Shown: positions 17,260 through 26,849, numbered from the stretch's first letter. The stretch is DNA of 64,000 nucleotides from Variovorax sp. OV700 (GCF_900099805.1 NZ_FNDR01000009.1:186001-250000), one strand, 5' to 3'. Numbers and translations are program-made. Notes: a model not told the origin generated them from the sequence alone.

Positions 17260-19143
17260 ATGAACCGTTATCCGGTCTGGAAGTACGCGATCATCGTGAT
17301 CGTGCTGCTTGTGGGGTTGATCTACTCCCTCCCCAATTTCTTCGGCGAGGCGCCTGCAGTGCAGGTGTCCGCGGCCAAGTCGACCGTCAAGGTCGACGCG
17401 GCAACCCAGGGCCGGGTCGAGGAGGCGCTGAAGACAGCCGGGGTCAAGCCCGACCTGTTCACGCTCGAGGGCGGCTCGCTGCGCGCGCGCTTCGCCACCG
17501 CCGACGAACAGATCAAGGCGCGCGATGCGGTGCAGCGCGCGCTGGTGCCCGATCCGGCCGATCCTTCCTACGTGGTGGCGCTGAACCTGGTTTCGCGTTC
17601 GCCGGCCTGGCTCACGGCGCTGCATGCGTTCCCGATGTACCTCGGCCTCGACCTGCGCGGCGGTGTCGACTTCCTGCTGCAGGTCGACATGAAGGGCGCC
17701 ATCGACAAGAAGGCCGAATCCTTCGCGGGCGACCTGCGCACCACCTTCCGAGACAAGGGCATCCGCGGCACGTCGGTCAACCGCAACGGCCAGACGATCG
17801 AGGTTTCGCTCCGCGACGCGGCCGCGCTGCAAACGGCCAAGCAGCTGATCCAGGACCAGTTCCAGGATCTCACGACCACCGACAGCCAGGACGGCAACGT
17901 CTGGCGCCTCACGGCCACCATCAAGCCCGAAGCCGCGCGCCGGCTGCAGGACGCGGCCCTGAAGCAGAACATCACCACCCTCCACAACCGCATCAACGAA
18001 CTCGGCGTGGCCGAGCCGGTGATCCAGCAGCAGGGGCTCGATCGCATCGTGGTGCAGCTGCCGGGCGTGCAGGACACGGCCAAGGCCAAGGACATCCTGG
18101 GCCGCACCGCCACGCTCGAAATGCGCCTGGTCGACGAGAGCGCCGAAGGCCGCGCAGCCGAACTGAGCGGCGGACCGGTGCCCTTCGGCTCCGAGAAATT
18201 CTTCGAGCGCAACGGCCGCGCGGTGATCGTGAAGAAGCAGGTGCTCGTCACTGGCGAAAACCTGACCGACGCTCAGCCGGGCTTCGACCAGCAGAGCAAC
18301 CAGCCCAAGGTCGACCTGACCATGGACGCCAAGGGCGGCCGCATCATGCGCGACGTGAGTCGCGAGAACTTCAAGAAGCGCATGGCCATGCTGATCTTCG
18401 AGAAGGGCAAGGGCGAGGTGCTCACGGCTCCGTCGATCAACGGCGAGCTCGGCAACCGCTTCCAGATCTCGGGTTCGATGAACGTGGTCGAGGCCAACGA
18501 CCTCGCGCTGCTGCTGCGCGCCGGCTCGCTGGCCGCGCCCATGGAAATCATCCAGGAACGTACCATCGGCCCGAGTCTGGGCGCAGACAACATCGAGAAG
18601 GGCTTCAAGAGCGTGATGTATGGCTTCCTGGCCATCATGGTGTTCATGTGCGCCTACTACGCGTTGTTCGGCCTGTTTTCGTCGATCGCGCTGGCCGTCA
18701 ACCTGATGCTGCTGGTGGCCATTCTCTCGATGCTGCAGGCCACGCTCACGCTGCCCGGCATTGCGGCCATGGCGCTGGCCATCGGCGTGGCCATCGACTC
18801 CAACGTGCTGATCAACGAACGCGTGCGAGAAGAACTGCGCAACGGCGCTTCGCCGCAAGCGGCCATCCATGCCGGCTACGACCGCGCCTGGGGCACGATC
18901 CTCGACTCCAACGTGACCACGCTCATCGCGGGCATTGCACTGCTCGCCTTCGGCTCCGGGCCGATTCGCGGCTTTGCGGTGGTGCACTGCATCGGCATCG
19001 TCACCTCGATGTTCTCCGCCGTGTTCTTCTCGCGCGGCCTCGTCAACTTCTGGTACGGCCAGAAGAAAAAGCTCAAGACGGTGTCCATCGGCACTGTATG
19101 GCGGCCCAAGACCGACGGCACCGCCGTGGCCGAAGGCAAGTAA
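17260..19143 (+). CDS. secD: protein translocase subunit SecD
   Basis: A 627-residue RND-type membrane protein. It has one N-terminal helix (about 7-26), a large periplasmic P1 domain carrying LGLDLRGGVDFLLQVD (the family motif, near 128) and five C-terminal helices with AMALAIGVAIDSNVLINERVRE-type sequence, the D1/D4 motifs. SecDF uses the proton gradient to pull secreted chains out of SecYEG. Spacing to secF is 18 bases, so they are co-transcribed. The ATG at 17260 has no strong ribosome site but begins the conserved MNRYPVWKY sequence. Confidence 0.96.
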   Translation: MNRYPVWKYAIIVIVLLVGLIYSLPNFFGEAPAVQVSAAKSTVKVDAATQGRVEEALKTAGVKPDLFTLEGGSLRARFATADEQIKARDAVQRALVPDPADPSYVVALNLVSRSPAWLTALHAFPMYLGLDLRGGVDFLLQVDMKGAIDKKAESFAGDLRTTFRDKGIRGTSVNRNGQTIEVSLRDAAALQTAKQLIQDQFQDLTTTDSQDGNVWRLTATIKPEAARRLQDAALKQNITTLHNRINELGVAEPVIQQQGLDRIVVQLPGVQDTAKAKDILGRTATLEMRLVDESAEGRAAELSGGPVPFGSEKFFERNGRAVIVKKQVLVTGENLTDAQPGFDQQSNQPKVDLTMDAKGGRIMRDVSRENFKKRMAMLIFEKGKGEVLTAPSINGELGNRFQISGSMNVVEANDLALLLRAGSLAAPMEIIQERTIGPSLGADNIEKGFKSVMYGFLAIMVFMCAYYALFGLFSSIALAVNLMLLVAILSMLQATLTLPGIAAMALAIGVAIDSNVLINERVREELRNGASPQAAIHAGYDRAWGTILDSNVTTLIAGIALLAFGSGPIRGFAVVHCIGIVTSMFSAVFFSRGLVNFWYGQKKKLKTVSIGTVWRPKTDGTAVAEGK

Positions 19144-19161
19144 AGGTCAAGGACAAGCGCC

Positions 19162-20115
19162 ATGGAATTCTTCCGCATCCACAAGACCATCCCGTTCATG
19201 CGCCACGCCCTGGTGCTGAACATCATCTCCTTCGTCACCTTCGCGCTGGCGGTGTTTTTCCTGCTGCACCGCGGGCTGCACCTGTCGGTGGAGTTCACGG
19301 GCGGCACCGTGATGGAAGTGGCCTACCAGCAGTCCGCGGACATCGGCAAGGTGCGCGAGGCCGTCGGCAAGCTCGGCTATCCGGACGTGCAGGTGCAGAG
19401 CTACGGCACCTCGCGCGACGTGCAGATCCGCCTGCCGGCACAAAAGGGCATGAACTCGGACCAGCAGAGCGCGCAGGTGATGCAGGCTCTCAAAGCTGTC
19501 GACCCGTCGGCCACGCAGCGCGGCATCGAGGTCGTGGGCCCGCAGGTGGGCGACGAGCTCACCACCAACGGCCTCAAGGCGCTGGCCATGGTGGTGGTGG
19601 GCATCATGATCTACCTGGCGTTCCGCTTCGAATGGAAGTTCGCCGTGGCCACCGTGCTTGCCAACCTGCACGACGTGGTGATCATCCTGGGGTTCTTTGC
19701 CTTCTTCCAGTGGGAGTTCTCGCTCGCGGTTCTGGCGGCGGTGCTGGCGGTGCTGGGCTACTCGGTCAACGAGTCGGTCGTGATCTTCGATCGGGTGCGC
19801 GAGAATTTCCGCCGCTACCGCAAGATGAACACGGTGGAGATCATCGACAACGCGATCACCTCGACCATCAGCCGGACCATCATCACGCACGGTTCGACCC
19901 AGCTGGTGGTGCTCTCGATGTTCTTCTTCGGCGGCCCGACGCTTCACTACTTTGCACTGGCGCTGACCATCGGCATCCTGTTCGGCATCTATTCGTCGGC
20001 CTTCGTGGCCGCGGCGATTGCCATGTGGCTCGGCGTCAAGCGCGAGGATCTCGTCAAGGGGCCGGTCAAGCGCGACGGCGGCCCGGACGATCCGAACGCC
20101 GGCGCGGTGGTCTGA
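19162..20115 (+). CDS. secF: protein translocase subunit SecF
   Basis: A 317-residue partner of SecD. It has an N-terminal helix after MEFFRIHKTIPFMRH, the VEFTGGTVMEV motif near residue 45, a periplasmic P4 domain and five C-terminal helices with GYSVNESVVIFDRVRENFR, the hallmark of the family near residue 208. The ATG is supported by its position just after secD and by the conserved N-terminus. A pair of back-to-back hairpins follows about 60 bases after its stop. Confidence 0.96.
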   Translation: MEFFRIHKTIPFMRHALVLNIISFVTFALAVFFLLHRGLHLSVEFTGGTVMEVAYQQSADIGKVREAVGKLGYPDVQVQSYGTSRDVQIRLPAQKGMNSDQQSAQVMQALKAVDPSATQRGIEVVGPQVGDELTTNGLKALAMVVVGIMIYLAFRFEWKFAVATVLANLHDVVIILGFFAFFQWEFSLAVLAAVLAVLGYSVNESVVIFDRVRENFRRYRKMNTVEIIDNAITSTISRTIITHGSTQLVVLSMFFFGGPTLHYFALALTIGILFGIYSSAFVAAAIAMWLGVKREDLVKGPVKRDGGPDDPNAGAVV

Positions 20116-20173
20116 CCCCTATCGAATTCGAGAGGAACGCCCCGCGGGAGCCAGCGAGAATGACGGAGCTGAT

Positions 20174-20207
20174 GCACACTTGTGCGCTTGCATTTCCCGA
20201 TGCAAGC
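20174..20207 (+). other. two adjoining perfect hairpins between secF and the DUF1631 gene
   Basis: GCACA-CT-TGTGC (20174-20185) is followed without a gap by GCTTGCAT-TTCCCG-ATGCAAGC (20186-20207). Both stems are perfect. No T-run follows. They may end or process the secDF transcript or act as protein sites. The remainder of the 142-base gap is unremarkable. Confidence 0.4.
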
Positions 20208-20257
20208 TCGCGGTCATCGTCCACCCACGGAGCCCCACTGGTCTTCCCGATCCTTCA

Positions 20258-22651
20258 ATGAGCATTGCGCGGTCCGCCTCTTCTTTGCAGCTCGCACGCG
20301 AGACGCGCGAGCGCTTCGTTCTGGCGACCGGGGGCGTGATCGCCCCGTTGGCGCAAGCCATCCGGGACCGCCTGACGCAGCAGGCTTCGGAGATGAGCAA
20401 TGCGCGCGCCATGCAGGAGAGTCGCGACGATTTCGTGGCCTTCCAGGGCCAGGCATCGCACTGGGTGGCACTCGCGCAAACGGGCTGGCGCAAGTCGGTC
20501 GATGCGCCAGGCGCGGCGTCGGGCGTGTCATCCAACGCGAAGCTGCGGCTCGAACTCATCGACGACGACGCGATGGAAAGCAGCATTCTGTCGTCGCGCC
20601 TGGCGCAGGTGATCCATGACAAAGCCAGCTTTGAACTCAGCGACCTTCGGCTGCGCATCCAGCATCTGGAAGGCTCCAGCGAACTGGACGCCCACGACGT
20701 GCTCCGGCCCGAAACCATGGCCAAGCTGCTCGTCGATCAGTGGCTGGCGGCCGGCTTGAGCCGCACGCTGTGGACGCGGGTGCAGGACACCGTGCAGCAG
20801 CACCTCGTCGGCGTGGTCGTCAAGGCTTATGAAGACGCCAACGCGTTCCTGATTTCCAAAGGCGTGATGCCGGAAATCGATCTCAAGAGTTTTGTCCGGC
20901 GCACGGGCGCTTCCGGCGGTGGACCGTCGACGGTGCCCGCGCCCCCTTACGCGCCCGGCGCACTCCAGGCCGCGGGCGCACCCCAGACCACCGGAGCCGT
21001 GCATCGCCAACAAGGCTTCGATGCGCTGTCGCAACCGCGGGCCTTTGCTCCTTCGGTGCCAGCCGCGACCACCGGCGGCTCGCCCTTGATGGTCGCGCGC
21101 CAGCGCGCGCAGACGGCGCTCCTGAGTCTCAAGCGCTTCGTTGCCGCCCGCATTGGCGCAGAGTCGCCGAACGTCTCCTCCTCCCCGACGACGACCGGAA
21201 TGGATGGACGCGCGCCAGGTGCCGGACCGGCCGGCGACGGTTCTTCGCGCGCTGCTTCCAAGACCTTTGCAGGGCTCATCGCCGAAGCCGAAGCCGCCTA
21301 CCGGATGGCCGCCACGCAGTACATGGAAGGCTCCGCGGAGCAGGCTACCGTCATACAGCAGGCGTCAGTCGACCTGCGGCGGCGCAGCGCGGAGCTCAAG
21401 AAAAGGGCGCCCACCACCGCCGACAAGGCCACGGTCGAGATCGTGGCGCTCATGTTCCAGGCCATCCTCGCGGAGGAGCGCATTCCCTTCTCGGCGCGTG
21501 TCTGGTTTGCGCGCCTGCAGATGCCTGTGCTGCGCGTGGCCATTGCCGAGCCCGAATTCTTCGGCACGCTGCAGCATCCGGCGCGCATGCTGATCGACCG
21601 CATGGGCTCCTGCGTGATGGGCTTCGACGCCGCAGCCATTTCCGGCAGCGCGCTCGAGGGCGAAATCCGGCGCGTGGTGCAGGTGATCGAGCAATACCCC
21701 GAAACAGGCCAGCGCGTGTTCAAGCTGGTGTTCGACGAGTTCGTCGCGTTCCTGAACCGCTATCTCACGCAGAGCGACGCCACCCAGCGCGTCATGAGCG
21801 TGGCGCAGCAGGTCGAGCAGAAGGAAACGATGGCGATCCAGTACACCATCGAACTTCGCAAGATGCTCAACGACATGCCGGTGCGCGAGGAGATACGCGA
21901 GTTCCTCTTCAAGGTCTGGGCCGAGGTGCTGGCGATTGCCGCCTTGCGCTATGGCGCACAGGGCGAGCAGACCGTGATGCTCAAGCGCGTGGCCTCCGAA
22001 CTGGTGTGGGCCGCGAGCGCCAAGCCCAACCGCGCCGACCGGGCGCGCGTGATCCAGGACCTGCCGCAGCTGCTGCAGCGCCTGCGCCTGGGCATGAACC
22101 TGCTCGGCATCATCGACGAGCCGCAGGAAGCCCATATCAAGACCATCGGCGCAACCTTGTCGGATGCCTTCCTGTCCAAGACCGAAGCCATTCCCGCGGC
22201 CAAGATCGAAGCCATGGCCGAGCACCTGGCGCACCTGGAAGATTTCGTGAGCGACGACGGCAGCGCATCCAGCCTGCCGCTCGACGCGAACAGCATCGAA
22301 TTGCTGCTGGGCATCGACGCGGCCTCGATCGAGGTCGTGGCCGACATCGCGGGCGGCGCGCCGGCCGAAGACATGCTGGCGTGGGCCCACGAGCTGGAGG
22401 TAGGCAACTGGTTCATGCTCGACCACAACGATCGCGTGAGCCAGGTGCAGTTCGTCTGGCGCAGCGACCGCAAGCAGCTGCACCTGTTTGCAACAGCCGA
22501 CGGCCGCAGCTTCCTGATCCAGGTCGGCCGGCTGGCGAACTATCTGCAGGCCGGCCTGCTGGTGCCGGCCGAGGAAGAAACCCTTACGGTGCGCGCCACG
22601 CGGGAGGCGCTGGCCAAGCTGGATGCGAACCCGGAACGGCTATTGAACTAG
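20258..22651 (+). CDS. DUF1631 family protein
   Basis: A 797-residue soluble protein matching the DUF1631 architecture: a long, mostly helical N-terminal region, a proline/alanine-rich linker around residues 225-290, a conserved central helical part and a compact C-terminal beta domain (residues about 705-790, GNWFMLDHNDRVSQVQFVW), which has a PilZ-like look. The ATG at 20258 is the first Met beginning a sequence with family character, since the in-frame reading upstream runs through the secF gap. No signal peptide or membrane segment is present. The family has no settled function; some members are linked to cyclic-di-GMP responses, which is not shown here. Confidence 0.8.
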   Translation: MSIARSASSLQLARETRERFVLATGGVIAPLAQAIRDRLTQQASEMSNARAMQESRDDFVAFQGQASHWVALAQTGWRKSVDAPGAASGVSSNAKLRLELIDDDAMESSILSSRLAQVIHDKASFELSDLRLRIQHLEGSSELDAHDVLRPETMAKLLVDQWLAAGLSRTLWTRVQDTVQQHLVGVVVKAYEDANAFLISKGVMPEIDLKSFVRRTGASGGGPSTVPAPPYAPGALQAAGAPQTTGAVHRQQGFDALSQPRAFAPSVPAATTGGSPLMVARQRAQTALLSLKRFVAARIGAESPNVSSSPTTTGMDGRAPGAGPAGDGSSRAASKTFAGLIAEAEAAYRMAATQYMEGSAEQATVIQQASVDLRRRSAELKKRAPTTADKATVEIVALMFQAILAEERIPFSARVWFARLQMPVLRVAIAEPEFFGTLQHPARMLIDRMGSCVMGFDAAAISGSALEGEIRRVVQVIEQYPETGQRVFKLVFDEFVAFLNRYLTQSDATQRVMSVAQQVEQKETMAIQYTIELRKMLNDMPVREEIREFLFKVWAEVLAIAALRYGAQGEQTVMLKRVASELVWAASAKPNRADRARVIQDLPQLLQRLRLGMNLLGIIDEPQEAHIKTIGATLSDAFLSKTEAIPAAKIEAMAEHLAHLEDFVSDDGSASSLPLDANSIELLLGIDAASIEVVADIAGGAPAEDMLAWAHELEVGNWFMLDHNDRVSQVQFVWRSDRKQLHLFATADGRSFLIQVGRLANYLQAGLLVPAEEETLTVRATREALAKLDANPERLLN

Positions 22652-22655
22652 CCGC

Positions 22656-23174
22656 CTAGTGCGCCACGCGCCCTTCGCGGCTTTCGCTGAGTTCGTCGAG
22701 TACCAGCGCGTCGGGCTCGATGCCCGTGCTCCAGTGCACCATCAGCACGATGATCTTGAGTTCGTCGAGTGCGACCGGGTCGCCCGGTGCCGCCATGGCA
22801 CGTTCGACGACGATCTCGCGCAGGCCGCAGGACAGCACATCCGACGACTCGAGAAAGCTGATGAAGCCGAGGCATTCGGCGCCCAGGTGCTCCTGCTCGG
22901 CCTGCGAATAGACCCGCATGGCGTTGTCCGACTGCGGCAGGGCCGGCTCGGGTGCACCCCGCAGCGTGACCGTGGCGACCGCGTCGTCGATCGCGCTTCG
23001 CTCGAACTGCAAGCCCTGCGTTGCAAGGCTGAGACCGTCAAGCCATTGCAGTGCGTCGCGAATTTCCTCTGCCTCGAAGCCGTGCGCGCTGAGCTTGCGG
23101 CCCAGCTGTTCGGGTTCGGGGCAGGCATCGCCGCGCCAATAGTTTTCGTAGACAAACACGAGCACTTCGAACAT
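22656..23174 (-). CDS. smg: Smg family protein (DUF494)
   Basis: A 172-residue cytoplasmic protein. The N-terminus MFEVLVFVYENYWRGDACPE is the Smg signature and the C-terminal part (LREIVVERAMAAPGD) also fits. Smg is commonly encoded with dprA, def and fmt; its molecular role is not settled. It lies 84 bases downstream of dprA on the same strand and ends five bases from the stop of the convergent DUF1631 gene. Confidence 0.9.
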   Translation of the reverse strand: MFEVLVFVYENYWRGDACPEPEQLGRKLSAHGFEAEEIRDALQWLDGLSLATQGLQFERSAIDDAVATVTLRGAPEPALPQSDNAMRVYSQAEQEHLGAECLGFISFLESSDVLSCGLREIVVERAMAAPGDPVALDELKIIVLMVHWSTGIEPDALVLDELSESREGRVAH

Positions 23175-23258
23175 GGGCCCAATATAGCCGAAGCAGGTCG
23201 CCCGCTCGCGAGCTTCGTGCGCTGCGCCGTCTTTCTCTTTGACAGAGAGCGAGATCTG

Positions 23259-24428
23259 TTACGCCGCTGCCGCCCGTTGAAAGAGGCCGCCCGGCAGGCG
23301 CGCGACGTGGCCGTCAAGCTCGAGTTCGAGCATCTTGGCCTGTAGCGCGGCGGCGCTCCAGCCGGTGCGCGCGCTCAATGCGTCGAGGCTCACCGGGTCG
23401 AAACCGAGGGCTTCGAGAAGCGGATTTTCCTCGCCGGAGGAGGAGGAGGAGGCCGAATCGCCCGCACTCGCATTTTCGAAAAGACCTGGACCCGTGCCGC
23501 CGGCTGCGCGCAGCGCAGGCAGTTCTTCGAGGATGTCGTTCACCGACTCGACCAGCTTCGCGCCCTGGCGGATCAGCGCATGGCAGCCGCGCGATTGGGG
23601 CGAATGGATCGATCCGGGAATGGCGAACACTTCCTTGCCTTGCTCCGAGGTGAGCCGGGCGGTGATCAGCGAGCCCGATTGCAGCGCGGCCTCGACCACC
23701 AGCGTGCCGCGGGCCAGGCCGGCGATCAAGCGGTTGCGCTTCGGAAAATTTTGCGTGAGCGGGGGCGTGCCGAGCGGCAGCTCGCTCACGATCAGCCCCT
23801 GCCGCATGATGCGGTGCGCGAGATCGCGATGCCGCGCCGGGTAGACGCGGTCGAGCCCGGTTCCCACCACGGCCACGGTCGCAAGCCGCAGGGCGTCGCC
23901 GGCCGCGTCGAGTGCGCCCTGGTGCGCGGCACCATCGACACCGAGCGCCAGCCCCGACACCACCGGCAAGCCCGCTTCACCCAGCGCGCGCCCGAATGCG
24001 CGAGCATTGGCCGCGCCTTGCGGTGTCGGGTTGCGGCTGCCCACCACGGCAATGCTGTTTCCCAGCTGCGTCAGGTCGAAGGCCGCCGCGCCGAGCACGT
24101 AGAGCATCAGCGGCGGGTCGGACATTTCGAGCAGCGACGCGGGGTAGCTGGCGTCGCCCAGCGTCACCAGGCGGCGCGTCGTGCCGCCGTCATCGGCGGC
24201 GGGTTGCAGCCATTGCCACGTCTGGTCGATCTGGGCCTGAAGGCCGGGCGGCGCCTGCTGCAGGGCATCGGCCTGGGCCGCCGACACGACTTGCCGCAGC
24301 GCCGCGCTGGTCTCCGCAAAGATTTTCTCGGGCAGGCCGAATGCGGCCAGCAGCCGGCGAGCGGCACCGTCGCCGATGCCCGGCGTCAGTGAAAGCCGCA
24401 GCCAGCCGGCGAGTTCTGCGCGTTCCAA
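23259..24428 (-). CDS. dprA: DNA-processing protein DprA
   Basis: A 389-residue cytoplasmic protein that loads RecA on incoming single-stranded DNA during transformation. A SAM-like N-terminal domain (ELAGWLRLSLTPGIGDG) precedes the Rossmann core with GSRNPTPQG, SGLALGVDGAAH, GTGLDRVYPARH and FPKRNRLIAGL, then GSLITARLTSEQGKEVFAIPG. A Ser/Glu-rich linker near residues 315-330 leads to the winged-helix C-terminal domain (ALSARTGWSAAALQAKML). Length and domain order are normal. It lies between the LysM gene and smg. Confidence 0.95.
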   Translation of the reverse strand: MERAELAGWLRLSLTPGIGDGAARRLLAAFGLPEKIFAETSAALRQVVSAAQADALQQAPPGLQAQIDQTWQWLQPAADDGGTTRRLVTLGDASYPASLLEMSDPPLMLYVLGAAAFDLTQLGNSIAVVGSRNPTPQGAANARAFGRALGEAGLPVVSGLALGVDGAAHQGALDAAGDALRLATVAVVGTGLDRVYPARHRDLAHRIMRQGLIVSELPLGTPPLTQNFPKRNRLIAGLARGTLVVEAALQSGSLITARLTSEQGKEVFAIPGSIHSPQSRGCHALIRQGAKLVESVNDILEELPALRAAGGTGPGLFENASAGDSASSSSSGEENPLLEALGFDPVSLDALSARTGWSAAALQAKMLELELDGHVARLPGGLFQRAAAA

Positions 24429-24449
24429 GCGAAGGCGAAAGCGAAAGCG

Positions 24450-25664
24450 TCAGGGATTGACGAGGAAGTCGCCGGCACGCGGAGTGTCGGTAATTTCGAG
24501 CACCAGCGCGTACGACACCTTTTCGAAGGGCCGGAACACCATCAAGAGGCCGATGCGTTCGTTCGGGAGCTTGATCGTCTCCTTGCGCTCGCCGGTCCGG
24601 TCGAGAATAGTTTCGCCGTTCTTCAGGATGGCCAGCACGTGGCCGCTGTCGATGCCGTCGCGCGTGCCCTTGTTGATGGCCACCACCTGGTTCTGCGCCG
24701 CGAACTGCACCGCATTGCCATAGACCGAGATGATGCGGCCCTCGACCTGCGTGGAAGGTGCGCGGGGCACGTAGCTCAGCAACTGGCGTGGCGGTTCCGG
24801 CAGCAGGCGGTCGCCGGCGCGGATTTCTTCGCGTGCCGCGATGATGTCGATGCTGGCCGGCACCACGGTGATGACGTCCTTGTCCTTGTCGGTCTCGACC
24901 GTGGTCGATTCGCCACGCTTGAGCTGGGCTTTGCCCAGGTACTGCGCCTCGTAGCCGAGGATTTCGCCCGTTCCAGGGTCCTTGAGCGGCGTGGCGCTGC
25001 GGAACACGCGGAAGTTCTTCAGTGGGCCGGGGGTCTCGAGCAGTGGCGTCTCGGCATTGCCGCGCGCATAGGCACGGTCGCCGCGCGACAGCAGCACGCG
25101 GCTGTCGTTGCCGGCAACGATGCGCGGCGCGCTCTGCAGCGTGTCGGAATCCACCACGATCGGCTCGCTGAGGAAGGGCTCGATGATGCTGGGATTGAGC
25201 GTGGGCAGCGCCATGCCGGCCAGCGAATCGAAGCGCGTGCGCGGCGACAGCTTGATGGTGCCGCCGTCGCCGCTGCCGCCCGCGCCTCGGCGCATGGTCA
25301 GCCGCGCACGGCCCCCGGTCTTGTCCAGGTAGAGGACCTGACCGGGGTAGATGCGGTGCGGATTCGCGATTTCATTGATGTTCATGCCCCACAGTTCCGG
25401 CCAGCGCCACGGGCGCAGCAGGTAGAGGCGGGAAATGGCCCACAGCGTGTCGCCGGGCTTTACCGTGTATTCGTCAGGCGCAGTGGGCGCCAGTTCGCTC
25501 AACGGAACGCCGTTCTGGGCGGTCTGCTGGGCCGTGGCGCGCTGCTGCGGGGTGACAGGATAGTTTTGCGCCCAGGCCGTCGTGCCGCTGCTGATCACTG
25601 CGAGGGCTGCCAACGTGGCGAAAAGGTGCGTGCGCTGGCGGACAGGGGTTCGGAGCTTTTTCAT
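24450..25664 (-). CDS. LysM-domain secreted protein
   Basis: A 404-residue exported protein with a signal peptide (MKKLRTPVRQRTHLFATLAALAVI, cleavage near AWAQ, residue 33) and a LysM peptidoglycan-binding motif near residues 65-115 (YTVKPGDTLWAISRLYL, NPHRIYPGQVLYL). The long C-terminal part is beta-rich and lacks a known catalytic motif. The ATG at 25664 starts a typical signal sequence, so the 16-residue upstream extension is rejected. The gene usually sits beside dprA in betaproteobacteria, as here. A perfect palindrome lies 16 bases upstream of the start. Confidence 0.88.
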   Translation of the reverse strand: MKKLRTPVRQRTHLFATLAALAVISSGTTAWAQNYPVTPQQRATAQQTAQNGVPLSELAPTAPDEYTVKPGDTLWAISRLYLLRPWRWPELWGMNINEIANPHRIYPGQVLYLDKTGGRARLTMRRGAGGSGDGGTIKLSPRTRFDSLAGMALPTLNPSIIEPFLSEPIVVDSDTLQSAPRIVAGNDSRVLLSRGDRAYARGNAETPLLETPGPLKNFRVFRSATPLKDPGTGEILGYEAQYLGKAQLKRGESTTVETDKDKDVITVVPASIDIIAAREEIRAGDRLLPEPPRQLLSYVPRAPSTQVEGRIISVYGNAVQFAAQNQVVAINKGTRDGIDSGHVLAILKNGETILDRTGERKETIKLPNERIGLLMVFRPFEKVSYALVLEITDTPRAGDFLVNP

Positions 25665-25680
25665 GTCTGGATGGGTGAGC

Positions 25681-25697
25681 GCACCGAGTATCGGTGC
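25681..25697. promoter_or_regulatory. 17-bp perfect palindrome before the LysM gene
   Basis: GCACCGA-GTA-TCGGTGC, seven-base arms and a three-base centre, ends 16 bases upstream of the LysM protein's start. No convincing Shine-Dalgarno lies between it and the ATG. It could be an operator or a leader hairpin controlling initiation. Confidence 0.4.
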
Positions 25698-25824
25698 ACA
25701 TACGAATCTCACAATTTGCTACGAATTCTGCGCCCGAAGCCCTTGGGAGGGCAACGTTTTCAGGCGATCCCGGCTCATCGCGTCGCGGAATTGGCGAAAA
25801 TAGCCACAACTTTTCCCCTTTTTC

Positions 25825-26346
25825 ATGGCCAAACGAATCATTCTGAGTTACCCGGACAAGCGCCTGCACACGGTGGCCAAGCCCGTGCAGGGCGTGGACG
25901 CGCGCATCAAGGCGCTGGTTGCCGACATGCTGGAGACCATGTATGACGCCAGCGGCATCGGCTTGGCAGCGACCCAGGTCGACGTGCATGAACGGCTGGT
26001 CGTCATCGATGTTTCCGAAGAGCGCAACGAGCCGATCGTTCTCATCAATCCCGAGATTATCTGGGCCAGCGACGAAAAAGTGCTGAACGAAGAAGGCTGC
26101 CTGTCGGTGCCCGGCATCTACGACGGCGTCATGCGCTCCACGTCGGTCAAGGTTCAGGCGCTGGACGAGAACGGCGAAATGCGCACCATCGAGGCCGATG
26201 GCCTGCTTGCCGTCTGCATCCAGCACGAGCTCGACCACCTCCTGGGCAAGGTGTTCGTCGAATACCTGTCGCCGCTCAAGCGCAACCGCATCAAGAGCAA
26301 GCTGCTCAAGCAGCAGCGGGAAGAGGCCAAAGAGGGTCGGGCGTGA
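25825..26346 (+). CDS. def: peptide deformylase
   Basis: A 173-residue metalloenzyme removing the formyl group from new proteins. All three motifs are present: GIGLAATQ (residues 44-51), EGCLSVP (90-96, C92 binds metal) and QHELDH (H134 and H138 bind metal, E135 catalytic). The length is typical. The gene leads a compact run: a GTGA overlap into a small lipoprotein gene, then a TTGA overlap into fmt, then AzlC and AzlD. The pairing with fmt reflects shared control of N-terminal formylation. Confidence 0.96.
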   Translation: MAKRIILSYPDKRLHTVAKPVQGVDARIKALVADMLETMYDASGIGLAATQVDVHERLVVIDVSEERNEPIVLINPEIIWASDEKVLNEEGCLSVPGIYDGVMRSTSVKVQALDENGEMRTIEADGLLAVCIQHELDHLLGKVFVEYLSPLKRNRIKSKLLKQQREEAKEGRA

Positions 26347-26849
26347 CCATGCCTTGCCTGCGGCCCTGGGCGGCCGTTCTGGCCGCGGGGCTTGTCGTCG
26401 TCCTGGCCGGCTGCGCCAGCGAACCCACGCGCATCGTTCCGGGGACCACGGCGGCCGAAACGCTGCAGCGCCTGGGTGCGCCCACGGGCCGCTATCCGCT
26501 CAACGGCGGCGGTGAGCGGCTCCAGTATTCGCGCATGCCGGCGGGTTTCGAAGTCACCGACATCGACGTCGATGCCGCGGGCAAGGTGGTTTCCGTCACC
26601 CAGGTGCTCAACGAGGCACGCTTCGGCCACGACATCAAGGTCGACCAATGGCGCCAGAACGAGGTGCTCGCCTTCTATGGCCGGCCCTATGAAACCAGCC
26701 GCGTCAGCTCTTTCGACGGCACCGTCTGGACTTGGCGCTACAAGGCGGTGAGCGAGCGCCGAATGCTCTATATCTATATCGATCCGACCGGCGTGGTCCG
26801 CCGCTATCACACGGGGGACGATCTCGAACTCGATCGGATCCGCGATTGA
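26343..26849 (+). CDS. small outer-membrane-type lipoprotein, SmpA/BamE-like
   Basis: A 168-residue lipoprotein with a signal peptide and lipobox (VVVLAGC, Cys near residue 25). The mature part repeats a pattern, GTTAAETLQRLGAPTG and later VLAFYGRPYETSRV, like the BamE/SmpA beta fold where a short helix precedes a pair of strands. Its start GTG overlaps the stop of def (GTGA); an ATG two codons in is a possible alternative. The stop overlaps the TTG of fmt. Position between def and fmt is common in Comamonadaceae, but no role is known. Confidence 0.75.
   Translation: MTMPCLRPWAAVLAAGLVVVLAGCASEPTRIVPGTTAAETLQRLGAPTGRYPLNGGGERLQYSRMPAGFEVTDIDVDAAGKVVSVTQVLNEARFGHDIKVDQWRQNEVLAFYGRPYETSRVSSFDGTVWTWRYKAVSERRMLYIYIDPTGVVRRYHTGDDLELDRIRD

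Noticed and set aside
23410..23460. Ser/Glu repeat in DprA as a sign of frameshift
   Set aside because: The frame is open throughout with normal motifs on both sides; it is a linker before the winged-helix domain.
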